Shown here: piece after piece, positions 7,648-15,069 of the stretch | How the letters are laid out: every line of letters begins with the position of its first letter | Position numbering within the stretch: the first letter of the stretch is position 1 | NCBI GenBank assembly: GCA_000716465.1 | Contig: JNWL01000032.1 | Location: forward strand, 1-64,000 | Reading direction: 5' to 3' | Source of the DNA: Streptomyces bikiniensis | Lineage (GTDB): Bacteria; Actinomycetota; Actinomycetes; Streptomycetales; Streptomycetaceae | DNA length: 64,000 nucleotides | Program-made: the position numbers and the translations under genes | The notes under the pieces: model-generated | The model's database searches: none | The model's input: only the letters and a program-made list of their open reading frames with translations | What the model was told of the DNA's origin: nothing

Positions 7648-8862
7648 GTGATCAGTCGCCTCGCGCGTACCGCCGCGCTCCCCCTCGCCCTCCTCCTGCT
7701 CACCGCCTGCAACGGCGGGGACGGGAAGGACGCGTCCCCGGGGGCCCGGCCCACGCGGCACCCGGTCTTCGACCAGGCCCTCGACCGCCAGGTCTTCCTG
7801 GCCCTGCGCGAGACGCAGAGGGCGGGCAGCGCGAGCTTCACGCAGACGCTGTCCTTCGGGTCCGCGAAGGGCACGGCCGTGCAGACGCTGAGCGGGGAGC
7901 TGGACTTCGCGAAGGGGGCGGGCGAAGCGGCCGTGAAATGGCAGGTGCCGGAGAAGCACTCCGCCGAGGTGCGGAAGGCGCTCCTCGGCAGCACCCCCGG
8001 CAGGGCGTCGGGCACGGCCTCCGCGGGCTTCGTCGTGGACCGGCAGCGGATCCACTACCGCGCCGCCTCCTCGGGCTACCGGCTCCGGTACGACAGCGCC
8101 GACATCCTCGCCGCGGGGGACGGCAGCGATCCGATCGGCCACCTGCGGGGCTCCGAGAGCCCGATCGGCGGCCTCCTCCTGGAGGGCATGGGCAGCGCGG
8201 ACGCGGAGGCGCGGCAGAACGGGCCGGCGGGGAGCCGTACGTACCGGGCGGAGATGCCCTTCTCGACGGGGTGGACGATGTTCCCCGCCGACCTCCGCAA
8301 GGAGCTGGCGGCCGAGATGGGCACCAGCGCCCTCCGGACGGGCTTCCCCCTGACGGTGTCCGTGGACCGGCGGGGCCGGATCACCCACGGCCGGGCGGAC
8401 ATGTCGCGGCTCCTGCGGAAGAGCGGCGTCCTCGCCGACGTGACCTCGTTGACGATGGACCTCACGCTCAGCGGGTTCGGCTCGTCGAAGCCGGCCGCGG
8501 CCCCCACGGGGAACGTCCGCAGGGTCGCCGAGGCCGTGATGCCCATGCGCGACGTGAGGAGCGGCGGCTGCGTCGACTTCGACAGCGGCCGGCGTGCGGC
8601 GCACGTGGTCGTGGACGTGCCCTGCTCCGGACCGTACGACGCCCGTGTCTTCGCCCAGATCCCGCTGCGCCCGGGCGCGACGAAGGCGGAGACCCAGGAA
8701 CGGGCCGACATCGCCTGCATGATCGCCCGCGACATGGTGGCCCCGGCACGGATGCCGAAGTCACCGGAGATCTGGGCCTGGTGGACACCGGCCGGCATGT
8801 CGGGCCCGGGCGGCAAGGACCTGGTGACCTGCTACGTGACCACGAAGCGAGGCGATTCCTGA
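7648..8862 (+). CDS. Putative lipoprotein, LppX/LolA-like
   Basis: A 404-residue exported protein. The signal region has a lipobox (LLLLTAC, lipidated Cys at about residue 21), so it should be anchored to the outer face of the membrane. The mature part is beta-rich, with strand-like stretches such as FTQTLSFGSAKGTAVQTLSGELDF and MDLTLSGFGSS, which resemble the LppX/LprG half-barrel lipoproteins that bind lipids; that assignment is tentative. The C-terminal third has a Cys pair (GGCVDFD, VPCSGPY) and later Cys residues that may form disulfides. The GTG at 7648 follows GGGAGG at 10 nt. It is convergent with the decayed Imm51 gene. Confidence 0.8.
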   Translation: MISRLARTAALPLALLLLTACNGGDGKDASPGARPTRHPVFDQALDRQVFLALRETQRAGSASFTQTLSFGSAKGTAVQTLSGELDFAKGAGEAAVKWQVPEKHSAEVRKALLGSTPGRASGTASAGFVVDRQRIHYRAASSGYRLRYDSADILAAGDGSDPIGHLRGSESPIGGLLLEGMGSADAEARQNGPAGSRTYRAEMPFSTGWTMFPADLRKELAAEMGTSALRTGFPLTVSVDRRGRITHGRADMSRLLRKSGVLADVTSLTMDLTLSGFGSSKPAAAPTGNVRRVAEAVMPMRDVRSGGCVDFDSGRRAAHVVVDVPCSGPYDARVFAQIPLRPGATKAETQERADIACMIARDMVAPARMPKSPEIWAWWTPAGMSGPGGKDLVTCYVTTKRGDS

Positions 8863-8879
8863 CCGCACCGGGGCCTCCG

Positions 8880-9208
8880 CGTCGGTGGACACGAAGCCCC
8901 CCCCGAACCCCCGCCCCCCCCGCCCCCCGCCCTCCAGGACGGACCGCCTCAGGGCTGGTGATGACGGCCCCGAGGGCCGTCTTGAGTCGTGCGAGGCCGC
9001 TCGGGCTTCCGGCCGCGCAGAACATGCCGGCCTCACTGTCGAAGTCGAGATCCCCGGCCAGGTCCGGCCATGCGAACCGCACGAGGCCTTCCCAGAAGTA
9101 CCCGTTCGGCTCGTGCCCGGCCGCGACTACGGCGTCATCGGCGGCCGAGCCGCCGGCGTTCAGGGTCAGCGAGTGCTCGCCGTCGAAATCGCGCAGGTCG
9201 ATCGTCAC
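8880..9208 (-). pseudogene. Imm51-family immunity protein gene, 3' end disrupted
   Basis: The first about 70 residues match the Imm51 immunity family closely: LRDFDGEHSLTLNAGGS, DAVVAAGHEPNGYFWEGL, then LDFDSEAGMFCAAGS and ALGAVITSPEAVR. Instead of the usual acidic C-terminus of about 15 residues, the frame runs into Gly/Arg low complexity encoded by a G-homopolymer region (runs of 8, 5, 8 and 6 at 8897-8928). It then stays open antisense to the lipoprotein gene as far as 8468, which is unlikely to be real protein. Imm51 proteins neutralise toxins of polymorphic secretion systems; no toxin gene is nearby. It lies just outside the left end of the tRNA-Val island. Confidence 0.55.
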
Positions 9209-9270
9209 GGCGCGATCCTCGCACCGCCCCCACCCACCGCGTCCGTCGCTTTCCCGGTCGGGGAACGGAC

Positions 9271-9311
9271 AAGGCCCAGGCCCCCGGTTCGATACCGGTG
9301 ACCTGGGCCTT
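9271..9311. terminator. Hairpin next to tRNA-Val remnant, likely the original tRNA terminator
   Basis: AAGGCCCAGG (9271-9280) pairs with CCTGGGCCTT (9302-9311), with an inner CCGGT/ACCGG stem. It sits 17 bp from the tRNA-Val 3' remnant, in the position where a leftward tRNA transcript would end. The intact tRNA at 15070 has a similar hairpin in the same position. Confidence 0.65.
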
Positions 9312-9327
9312 TCCTCATCTGCCTACT

Positions 9328-9366
9328 GGTGGGCGCGGACGGTTTCGAACCGCCGACATCTGCTTT
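9328..9366. repeat. attL-like 39-bp copy of tRNA-Val 3' half
   Basis: This is identical over 39 bp to 15068-15106, the 3' half of the intact tRNA-Val gene (anticodon-loop position 37 through the T arm, acceptor strand and the first bases beyond). Identity stops at the third anticodon base (C at 9367, G at 15107). Such direct repeats mark tRNA-targeted integration. With the intact tRNA it brackets a 5.7-kb insertion. It is not a functional tRNA because the 5' half is missing. Confidence 0.85.
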
Positions 9367-9505
9367 CTAAGCTCGTGTGGGACGCCTTCACCAAGGGCGG
9401 ATCGCTGGTCACCACCGCCATGACGGTTCGCGTGCGACCACCGTCGTCCGCCGCCGTTGACGTCAGTTTTGGATGTCAGCTCCGGCGACGGCTATGAGGG
9501 GTCGG

Positions 9506-9805
9506 TCACTCCTCGTCACTACGTTCCAGGACCAGACCGACGGACCCGTCTTCCAGCCCGTTGCTGTCTTCGAGGTGCAGATGGGCTCCATCGGGAACTC
9601 CTTCGCCTGCCAGCACCAGAAGATGCCCGGCAAGCGTCCTGAGCCCCGCGGCATTCGCCTCGATGACGACCTCGGCCCCGAGGTTCCGCACCTCGATCCG
9701 GGCATCGACATCCCAGGAGAAGCGGAGCCCCGTGCCTTCTGCGGCAGCCGTGACGTGAGTGCTCTCGATCGGCGCTGAGCCGGTTCCGGAAGTCATGGAA
9801 CTCAT
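9506..9805 (-). CDS. Imm32-family immunity protein
   Basis: A 99-residue cytosolic protein. The C-terminal core matches the Imm32 family: VVIEANAAGLRTLAGHLL, LAGEGVPDGAHLHLED, then DGSVGLVLER. Imm32 proteins are predicted antitoxins or immunity partners of polymorphic toxins. It lies 85 bp downstream of two smaller leftward genes, possibly as the last gene of their operon. Two ATG starts are possible (9805 and 9796), and I use the first. There is no associated toxin in the window, so this may be an orphan immunity gene carried by the island. Confidence 0.8.
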   Translation of the reverse strand: MSSMTSGTGSAPIESTHVTAAAEGTGLRFSWDVDARIEVRNLGAEVVIEANAAGLRTLAGHLLVLAGEGVPDGAHLHLEDSNGLEDGSVGLVLERSDEE

Positions 9806-9890
9806 GATGCCTCTGCATGGGCAAGGCGCCGGAGACAGGGGCTCGGTCTTCATACACAAACACTGACGGAAGCCCAGGAAACGGCGGTTA

Positions 9891-10169
9891 TCAGTCGCGC
9901 CAGGCGTCCGTGATCTCGGCACGATCGATGCCTCTCCTCGCTGCCGGAGCAGCCACATCCACACCGTGCTCCCCCAAGGTGAGATCGATGTATTCGCACA
10001 GCTGCTCCCGCTCTTCAGTGCAGTAGCCGGCGCCACCGTGGCTCGCGTCGCCGTCGACAGCATTGAGCGCGGGAACAACCTTCTCGACCGCCCCAAAGAC
10101 CTCATCGTCAGGGGGCTCCAGGAGACCACGTACCTCCGCCTCGAACGCCTCCAACGCTGAATCCGTCAC
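9891..10169 (-). CDS. Small acidic hypothetical protein (92 aa)
   Basis: A 92-residue acidic, helical protein (FEAEVRGLLEPPDDEVFGAVEK, then TEEREQLCEYIDLTLGEHG and RGIDRAEITDAW). I recall similar Streptomyces hypotheticals but no named domain. The GTG start at 10169 is separated by 2 nt from the stop of the upstream 42-codon gene (TGA-GG-GTG), which implies translational coupling. It lies inside the tRNA-Val island, upstream of an Imm32 gene. A role as an immunity or antitoxin-like protein is only guessed from context. Confidence 0.72.
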   Translation of the reverse strand: MTDSALEAFEAEVRGLLEPPDDEVFGAVEKVVPALNAVDGDASHGGAGYCTEEREQLCEYIDLTLGEHGVDVAAPAARRGIDRAEITDAWRD

Positions 10170-10171
10170 CC

Positions 10172-10300
10172 TCAGCAGGAACTGAACTCGGGGTACATCT
10201 CCGCCACGCCGACACAGTCGGGCTCCAAGATCCCGGCCTCGACATCGTGGGCCACCTCCGCCATCCGGGCATGCCAGTTCTCAGGGGGTCTGTTCGCCAT
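10172..10300 (-). CDS. Tiny hypothetical protein (42 aa)
   Basis: A 42-residue acidic peptide (MANRPPENWHARMAEVAHDV at the start, MYPEFSSC at the end). It was found by reading the stretch upstream of the 92-aa gene. Its TGA is 2 nt before the next GTG, so the two genes look translationally coupled. Codon positions follow the Streptomyces GC pattern. No strong ribosome-binding site is visible before ATG 10300, and an 18-bp palindrome (10321-10338) lies just upstream. Function unknown. Confidence 0.6.
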   Translation of the reverse strand: MANRPPENWHARMAEVAHDVEAGILEPDCVGVAEMYPEFSSC

Positions 10301-10320
10301 GGCGAGAAGGTACGGCGAAG

Positions 10321-10338
10321 CGCTGAACTATTTCAGCG
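10321..10338. promoter_or_regulatory. 18-bp inverted repeat upstream of the 42-aa/92-aa operon
   Basis: CGCTGAA-CTAT-TTCAGCG is a perfect 7-bp inverted repeat. It lies 21 bp upstream of the tiny gene's start and overlaps the stop codon of the decayed transposase. It could be an operator for the small operon or an edge hairpin of the IS. Confidence 0.35.
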
Positions 10339-11090
10339 TTGCCGCTCCAGGGTGAGGACGGCAGCGGCGATTGACGACATTCGATTCGGACTACAGCGCG
10401 CGTGGTGGAAGATCCGCCAGGACTTCAGGCGGGCCACGCCCCGTTCGACCGGTGCCCGTGCTGCCGAGAGCGCGCGGTTGACGGTGCGCTGGGTTGGTGA
10501 CAGGTCGCGGCCGGGGGGCGTCTGACCGGTGTGGTGACCCACGGTCCGGCGCCGATGTAGGCGCGGCCGGCAAGGATCGGGACGCCTTGGCGTTCGCAGA
10601 ACCGGATGATCCGGTGGGTGCGGGCCGCGGTCAGGTCATGGGTCCGGCCTGGCAGGGCGGGCGAGATCCACAGCAGGCGTCCGGTCGGATCGGTGATCAC
10701 CTGGACGTTCACGCCGTGGCGGCGGTGCTTGGTGGAGTAGTCTGCCCGGCCGTCGCCGAGGCGGTCGCATGCGGCGAGGGTGCCGTCGAGCAGGACGAGT
10801 CCGGGTCGGCTTCACGCAGGACTTCGAGCAGGCCAGGTGCTCGCACCGCGAGCAGGTCGACCACGGTGTGGGTGTAGGCGTGGGCGGTGCCCACCGAGAT
10901 ACCGAAGCCGGCGGCGATCCGCGCGAGGGTGTTGTGCTTGCGCAGGTACACCAAGGCGACCAGCGCGCTGGTGCGGTGGGAGCTTGCAGCGGCGGTCGCC
11001 CTCACGGGTGACGATGAGCATGGTGACCCACTCGACCAGCGCGTGCGGCAGGTCGAGTGCGGCAGGATGGGAAGCCAACGAGGCTCCTGT
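10333..11090 (-). mobile_element. Degenerate IS5-family insertion sequence (DDE_Tnp_4 transposase)
   Basis: The leftward sequence encodes a recognisable IS5/DDE_Tnp_4 transposase split over at least three frame changes. In order the pieces are LDLPHALVEWVTMLIV; a HTH part ALVYLRKHNTLARIAAGFGI; the first acidic motif VLLDGTLAACDRLGDG; the second motif WISPALPGRTHDLTAARTH; AGRAYIGAGPW; and the C-terminal RAPVERGVARLKSWRIF with the last catalytic Glu. Frame switches fall near 10975, 10805 and 10530. No intact transposase can be made, so the element is dead. Terminal inverted repeats were not identified, so the outer limits are approximate. Confidence 0.8.
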
Positions 11091-11244
11091 GCGGACGGGT
11101 TGAGACTTCGAACACCTCCTCCAACGGCACAGGCGCCTTGTGCGTTGCGGGTCCCGACGCCGTGAGGCAAACGGCTTGACGCACACCTTGACGCGGCGGC
11201 ACTTCTTCCACCGACTGCGGGGGGTGTGTGACAGGCTCGACAGC

Positions 11245-12330
11245 TCATTGGATCAGGTCGGTATGTGGATGCTCGGGAGAGGTCGGGCAGACGTAGATCT
11301 GCATGTTGTCGGTGCTGCCGACTTCGACCTTGGTCGGCTGCGAGGGGTCCTGGCCACAGCAGTGACCGACGGTGTTGGCGGCGTGGGCGGCGGCCTGTTC
11401 TTCGCAAGGCGCCCAGCTGTGTCCCTCACCGCCGTCCCATTCGAAGGAGGCGATGGTCAGCAGCGGGACCATCTGTACATCACAGACGGTGCAGTATCGG
11501 GGGTTGGGATCGGTGCGGCCCCACGGAGGCCAGCCACCGACCTTCCAGCCGGGCGCGTCAGCCAGATGGATGTCATAGAAGTCCTTCGGACAGTCCGCGT
11601 AGGAGCTGTCCACGTCGGCACCGGCTGCCTGCCATCTGCTCCAGTCCTCCACCATCAGCAGCATCTGCGGGCTCAGATCGAGACTGGCGGGGTATTCGGT
11701 GATCGCTTCCGGTGCCAGCACGCACGGTTCCGGCACATAGCCCTCATAGTTCACCTCGTACGGCTCGGGCGGTGTGGCGAGGACGTCGACGACCTCGGCG
11801 GCGGATCGCCAGAACAGCGCGGTCGACGGCTTCCAATTCGGATCGTGGTCGTAGGGGCACCACAGAACCTGGAGCAGATCGTCCTGTCCGGGCGGCCGCA
11901 ACAGGGGTATGTCGCGCAGATACAGCTGGGCCACGGGCAGCATGGGGACCGGGCAGTCCGCGGGCAACGGAGGGCCGGCGTCGAGGCGTTCCGCGAGCCT
12001 CGCGGCGTTCCGTTCCTTGATCGACTCCTCCTCGGGCGTTATCCCAGGACCATCGTGATCACCGTGCCACCGGGCCCGCATGCGCCTTATGAGCCGCACT
12101 TCGGCCGGCGACTGGCGGAACCCACTGTCACGGTGCAGGTGCGAGGCTTCGCAGTGCGGCCATGGCTCCTCAGCCGGCCACAGCAACGGCCCCCCGACCG
12201 AGCTCTCCCCGACCGAAGGCGATCCGGGGCGGGGGTGCAGCCTAATCGCAGGACGTGCCAACGCCGTCAGCTCGGGAAAGACCGCGGTCACGTCCACGGG
12301 CCGCGGCGGAGTAGTACGTACGAAAACCAT
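11245..12330 (-). CDS. DUF1963 (YwqG-like) family protein
   Basis: A 361-residue cytosolic protein. The N-terminal region has GSPSVGESSVGGPLLWPAEEPWPHC, the Gly/Pro-rich entry of DUF1963/YwqG proteins, followed by VAQLYLRDIPLL, FWRSAAEVVD and DLSPQMLLMVEDW. The C-terminal third carries a CTVCDVQM pair and HCCGQDPSQPTKVEVGS, as in the YwqG fold. The biochemical role is unknown, but these proteins recur in toxin-immunity loci. ATG 12330 is preceded by GAGAGG at some distance; the TTG at 12360 is less likely. It is the only large intact gene in the tRNA-Val island. The gap 11091-11244 shows no gene. Confidence 0.82.
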   Translation of the reverse strand: MVFVRTTPPRPVDVTAVFPELTALARPAIRLHPRPGSPSVGESSVGGPLLWPAEEPWPHCEASHLHRDSGFRQSPAEVRLIRRMRARWHGDHDGPGITPEEESIKERNAARLAERLDAGPPLPADCPVPMLPVAQLYLRDIPLLRPPGQDDLLQVLWCPYDHDPNWKPSTALFWRSAAEVVDVLATPPEPYEVNYEGYVPEPCVLAPEAITEYPASLDLSPQMLLMVEDWSRWQAAGADVDSSYADCPKDFYDIHLADAPGWKVGGWPPWGRTDPNPRYCTVCDVQMVPLLTIASFEWDGGEGHSWAPCEEQAAAHAANTVGHCCGQDPSQPTKVEVGSTDNMQIYVCPTSPEHPHTDLIQ

Positions 12331-12586
12331 GCTGGTGATCCTCTCACCAGCCACTGACAACCCCTGGCTGCCTCAACCGGCTTCGGTGGCATCGGTGTTT
12401 AGCTGGTCAAGCCCAACGCATGCAACCTCGGCCACAGTGACAGCAAGCCTGCCTGTGTGACAACTAGCATGCTTCGGCTCAGCCATCACTCGACCAGTGG
12501 CCACTTCGAAAAAGCTCACTGAAAACCCAATTCGGTTGTGCACTCTCGTTGATGTCAGACCGCCCTGACATCCTGCGTCGGTGAGA

Positions 12587-13075
12587 ATGACATGGGCCGA
12601 CTTCTGGGCGCTGATAGCCACCCTGGACGGCGAAGCAGCCCAAGAGAACTGCTCAGCGCCTCGCCGAGGAGCTGAGCCACCGCCCCGTCCCCGACATCAT
12701 CGGCTTCGCCGAACGTCACGCCGAGGCCCTCTACCGCCTGGACCGGGAGAAGTTCGGAACCCTCCCCGTGGTCGACATGACAGACCGAGACGGCGGCCCG
12801 TTCCCACAATCGTCCGACGTGTTCCTGTACACACGCTGTGCCGTGGTGGCCGCAGGCCAAACCGTGTGGGAGGGCGTCTTCTTCGACGTCGACGAGTTCG
12901 CCCCGTATACCTCCACCGAGTACGACGGTGAGTGGCTGCTACCCGCACCGGACAAAGCGTACGAACTGGATACCGGCAAGGAGTGGGACCGCACGGCCCG
13001 CCACTGCTTCGAGAGCTACTCCAATAGAGACGGTTGGCCACACCTACGAAACCGAGGCGAGCCACCACTTGACCT
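12587..13075 (+). pseudogene. DUF4240 family gene with a frameshift
   Basis: The rightward sequence begins MTWADFWALIATLDGEAAQE, the DUF4240 N-terminus, but the frame fails just after ENC. One base later another frame carries on as LAEELSHRPVPDIIGFAERH, ALYRLDREKFGTLPVVDMT, LYTRCAVVAAGQTVWEGVF and RTARHCFESYSNRDGW, the rest of the domain. A single-base insertion near 12645 explains this. The 3' end is uncertain because the second frame stays open to 13343 in sequence that no longer looks like the family. DUF4240 proteins often sit in polymorphic immunity clusters. The gap 12331-12586 upstream holds no visible gene. Confidence 0.65.
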
Positions 13076-13204
13076 GCAGGGCCAGTGGCCTCGCGGACCT
13101 GGCAAGATCGAGGGGGCGGGGCAGTGCGACGAGGGGGAGGACCGGTGGGAAGCCTGTTGCGTGTCGGGGACGTGTTTCGGTCTGCTCGAAACAGAGATCC
13201 CGCG

Positions 13205-13573
13205 ATGGCGTTCATCGACGGTCACCCAAACATCCACCACGTCACAGCCTCGGAGAGGCTCGCTCAGATCCAGCTCAGCAAGGGCATCAACCCGATTGCC
13301 AAGATCAAGGCGCCCGGCGGGCCGCGCCGTCCGGGCATCCTGATCCGTTCCAGCCCGTGGAAGGCCGGAACGGCTGAAACGCCCTGGCACGATGTGTTCG
13401 ACCTGGACAACGGTCGAATCCTCTATTTCGGCGACCATCGGGTCGACCACACGGTGCCGGTGGGCACCACACAAGGCAATGCGGTACTGCTGGAGGCACT
13501 GGAGGAACACCAGGGGCTCACTGCGGAGCAGCGCGCACCGGCCGTACCACTGCTGGTGTTCGCCGCGGTCTAG
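13205..13573 (+). CDS. ScoMcrA-like type IV restriction endonuclease, N-terminal fragment
   Basis: A 122-residue fragment that ends at an in-frame TAG (13571-13573); the same frame then continues for 449 more codons as the next entry. The text HPNIHHVTASERLAQIQ, RPGILIRSSPWKAG, HDVFDLDNGRILYFGDHR and PAVPLLVFAAV matches the N-terminal SRA-like module of ScoMcrA-type enzymes, which senses modified DNA. In the intact family the strand VLVF is followed directly by the sequence found here after the stop (RNKTPKGYVEFCG). The start ATG 13205 has only a weak ribosome-binding site. The stop most simply arose from CAG (Gln). Confidence 0.75.
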   Translation: MAFIDGHPNIHHVTASERLAQIQLSKGINPIAKIKAPGGPRRPGILIRSSPWKAGTAETPWHDVFDLDNGRILYFGDHRVDHTVPVGTTQGNAVLLEALEEHQGLTAEQRAPAVPLLVFAAV

Positions 13574-13612
13574 CGCAACAAGACGCCCAAGGGATACGTC
13601 GAGTTCTGCGGT

Positions 13613-14920
13613 GTGGCGGTGATCGACCACGCCGAGCAGATCGAGCAGCAGGCGAGGGGAATCCCCTTCCCGAACTATCGATACGAACTGTCCGTCCTGG
13701 ATCTGAACGCAGAGGGCGATCGGGTCGACTGGGCTTGGATCGAGGCTCGGGGCAACCCTGAGCTCTCGACCGCGAACGCGCTCAAGCTCGCTCCCCATTC
13801 CTGGCGCCAGTGGGTGGAGCAGGGGCATGCCGCGACGCCCGAGGTTCGGCGTCGGGCCGTTCGCCCTCCCAGGGACAGGGAACCGGTCCGGCAGTCGCCC
13901 GAGAGCGGCCGGGAACTCCCGCCGCCGCTTCCCGCGCCACGCGAACCGGGCGTCTCTGGTTCGGCCTCCCGCACACCGACCGAATCGTCCGCCGAGCTCA
14001 TGGTGAGCGTGCTCATGGACAGATTGAGGAACCTCCGGGTCCACAAGAGGAACGGTCGGCAGAGCAGGCACAAACCGTTGGCTCTGCTGTGGGGCATCTC
14101 CCGAGTGGCCACGGGCAGGCCTCATCTCGCACCTTGGCGAGAGTTCCGTGAGGAAGTGGGCGGTCTGTTGGCCGAGTTCGGCCTTCCCGAATCCTCCGTC
14201 ACCCCCGAGTACCCGTTCGTGCACCTGCAGACGAGCCGACTGTGGGATGTCCACGGCCTCCCACCCGAGCTGGACGCCGTGGCCCACGCCGCAGCGTTCG
14301 ACAGGCTCAACCCCGAAGGGGGAGTGACCGAGCAGGTCGCGCGGCTGCTGGGGGACCCCTTCGTCCGGTCCCAGGCGGTGGCTGTCCTGCGGGAGACCTA
14401 CCTGGCAGACATAGATCAGCACGCCCTGCTGGAGCGGCTGGGCCTGGCCGGCTACGAAAGCGCCGGCGGCATCGAGGACTCCACAGAGGATCACGCGAGG
14501 AAAACGGTTCCTGCCGCACGCCGCACGGTCACTTCCTCCCGCGTCATCCGCGACACCGTCCTGACGGCCAGGGTGAAGAAGCTGCACGGCGACCGCTGTC
14601 AGGTGTGCGCCCTCCAGCTGTCGACCCGCTTCGGCACCTACAGCGAGGCGGCCCACATCCGTGGCCTCGGCCGCCCTCACAACGGCCCCGACGAACAGAC
14701 CAACCTGCTCGTCCTGTGCCCGAATCACCACGTCCAGTTCGACACCCTGGCGATCTACATCGACACCGAAGGAACCGTTCGCTCGACCGCGAACAACAGC
14801 TCCATGGGCCCGCTCCGGACACACCCCGCCCACCCGCTCGACGAAGCGCACCTTCGCTACCACCGAGCGCTCTGCGGCAGGGACACGACCGCCCATGCCA
14901 CCCAAGGCAAGACCTCCTGA
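13613..14920 (+). CDS. ScoMcrA-like type IV restriction endonuclease, sulfur-binding and HNH part
   Basis: A 435-residue product if translated from GTG 13613 (or 13619). It has the end of the SRA-like module (VAVIDHAEQIEQQARG, DWAWIEARGN), a linker, then a sulfur-binding-type domain: HKPLALLWGISRVATGRP, EFGLPESSVTPEYPFVHLQ and LWDVHGLP. The Tyr-Pro in PEYPF and the HK before PLALLW sit where ScoMcrA reads phosphorothioate DNA. The C-terminus is a complete HNH nuclease: RCQVCALQL, YSEAAHIRGLGRPHNGPDEQ, TNLLVLCPNHHVQFD. The amber codon at 13571 separates it from its DNA-reading front end. Unless suppressed or re-initiated, the enzyme is inactive. Confidence 0.8.
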   Translation: MAVIDHAEQIEQQARGIPFPNYRYELSVLDLNAEGDRVDWAWIEARGNPELSTANALKLAPHSWRQWVEQGHAATPEVRRRAVRPPRDREPVRQSPESGRELPPPLPAPREPGVSGSASRTPTESSAELMVSVLMDRLRNLRVHKRNGRQSRHKPLALLWGISRVATGRPHLAPWREFREEVGGLLAEFGLPESSVTPEYPFVHLQTSRLWDVHGLPPELDAVAHAAAFDRLNPEGGVTEQVARLLGDPFVRSQAVAVLRETYLADIDQHALLERLGLAGYESAGGIEDSTEDHARKTVPAARRTVTSSRVIRDTVLTARVKKLHGDRCQVCALQLSTRFGTYSEAAHIRGLGRPHNGPDEQTNLLVLCPNHHVQFDTLAIYIDTEGTVRSTANNSSMGPLRTHPAHPLDEAHLRYHRALCGRDTTAHATQGKTS

Positions 14921-15028
14921 GTGGAACCAGACGGCTGCCGCACGTCAGAAGGCGCGCACGGCATCCGTCATCGAGCACGAAGCCGTGAGCCACACGAACC
15001 GGCGCCCCAGAATCAGATACGGACGTCG

Positions 15029-15060
15029 AAGGCCCCCAGCCAAGATCGGCTGGGGGCCTT
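15029..15060 (-). terminator. Terminator of tRNA-Val
   Basis: A 13-bp stem (15029-15041 with 15048-15060) lies 9 bp beyond the 3' end of the leftward tRNA-Val gene. It was brought by the island and replaces the original terminator now at 9271-9311. It could also stop the rightward restriction gene, which ends at 14920. Confidence 0.8.
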
Positions 15061-15069
15061 CGTCACCGG

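Noticed and set aside
9285..9299. T-arm-like sequence (CCGGTTCGATACCGG) as another tRNA fragment
   Set aside because: It forms the inner stem of the terminator hairpin and no other tRNA parts flank it.
9328..9366. A second tRNA-Val gene
   Set aside because: Only the 3' half is present; the D arm and 5' acceptor strand are missing, so it is an attachment-site duplicate.
13571..13573. Programmed stop-codon read-through (Sec/Pyl) at TAG
   Set aside because: No recoding hairpin is apparent after it and Streptomyces does not normally insert pyrrolysine; a nonsense mutation is simpler.
9506..15060. Integrative conjugative element or prophage
   Set aside because: No integrase, Rep, Tra/FtsK-like, or phage structural genes could be found in either strand of the insert.
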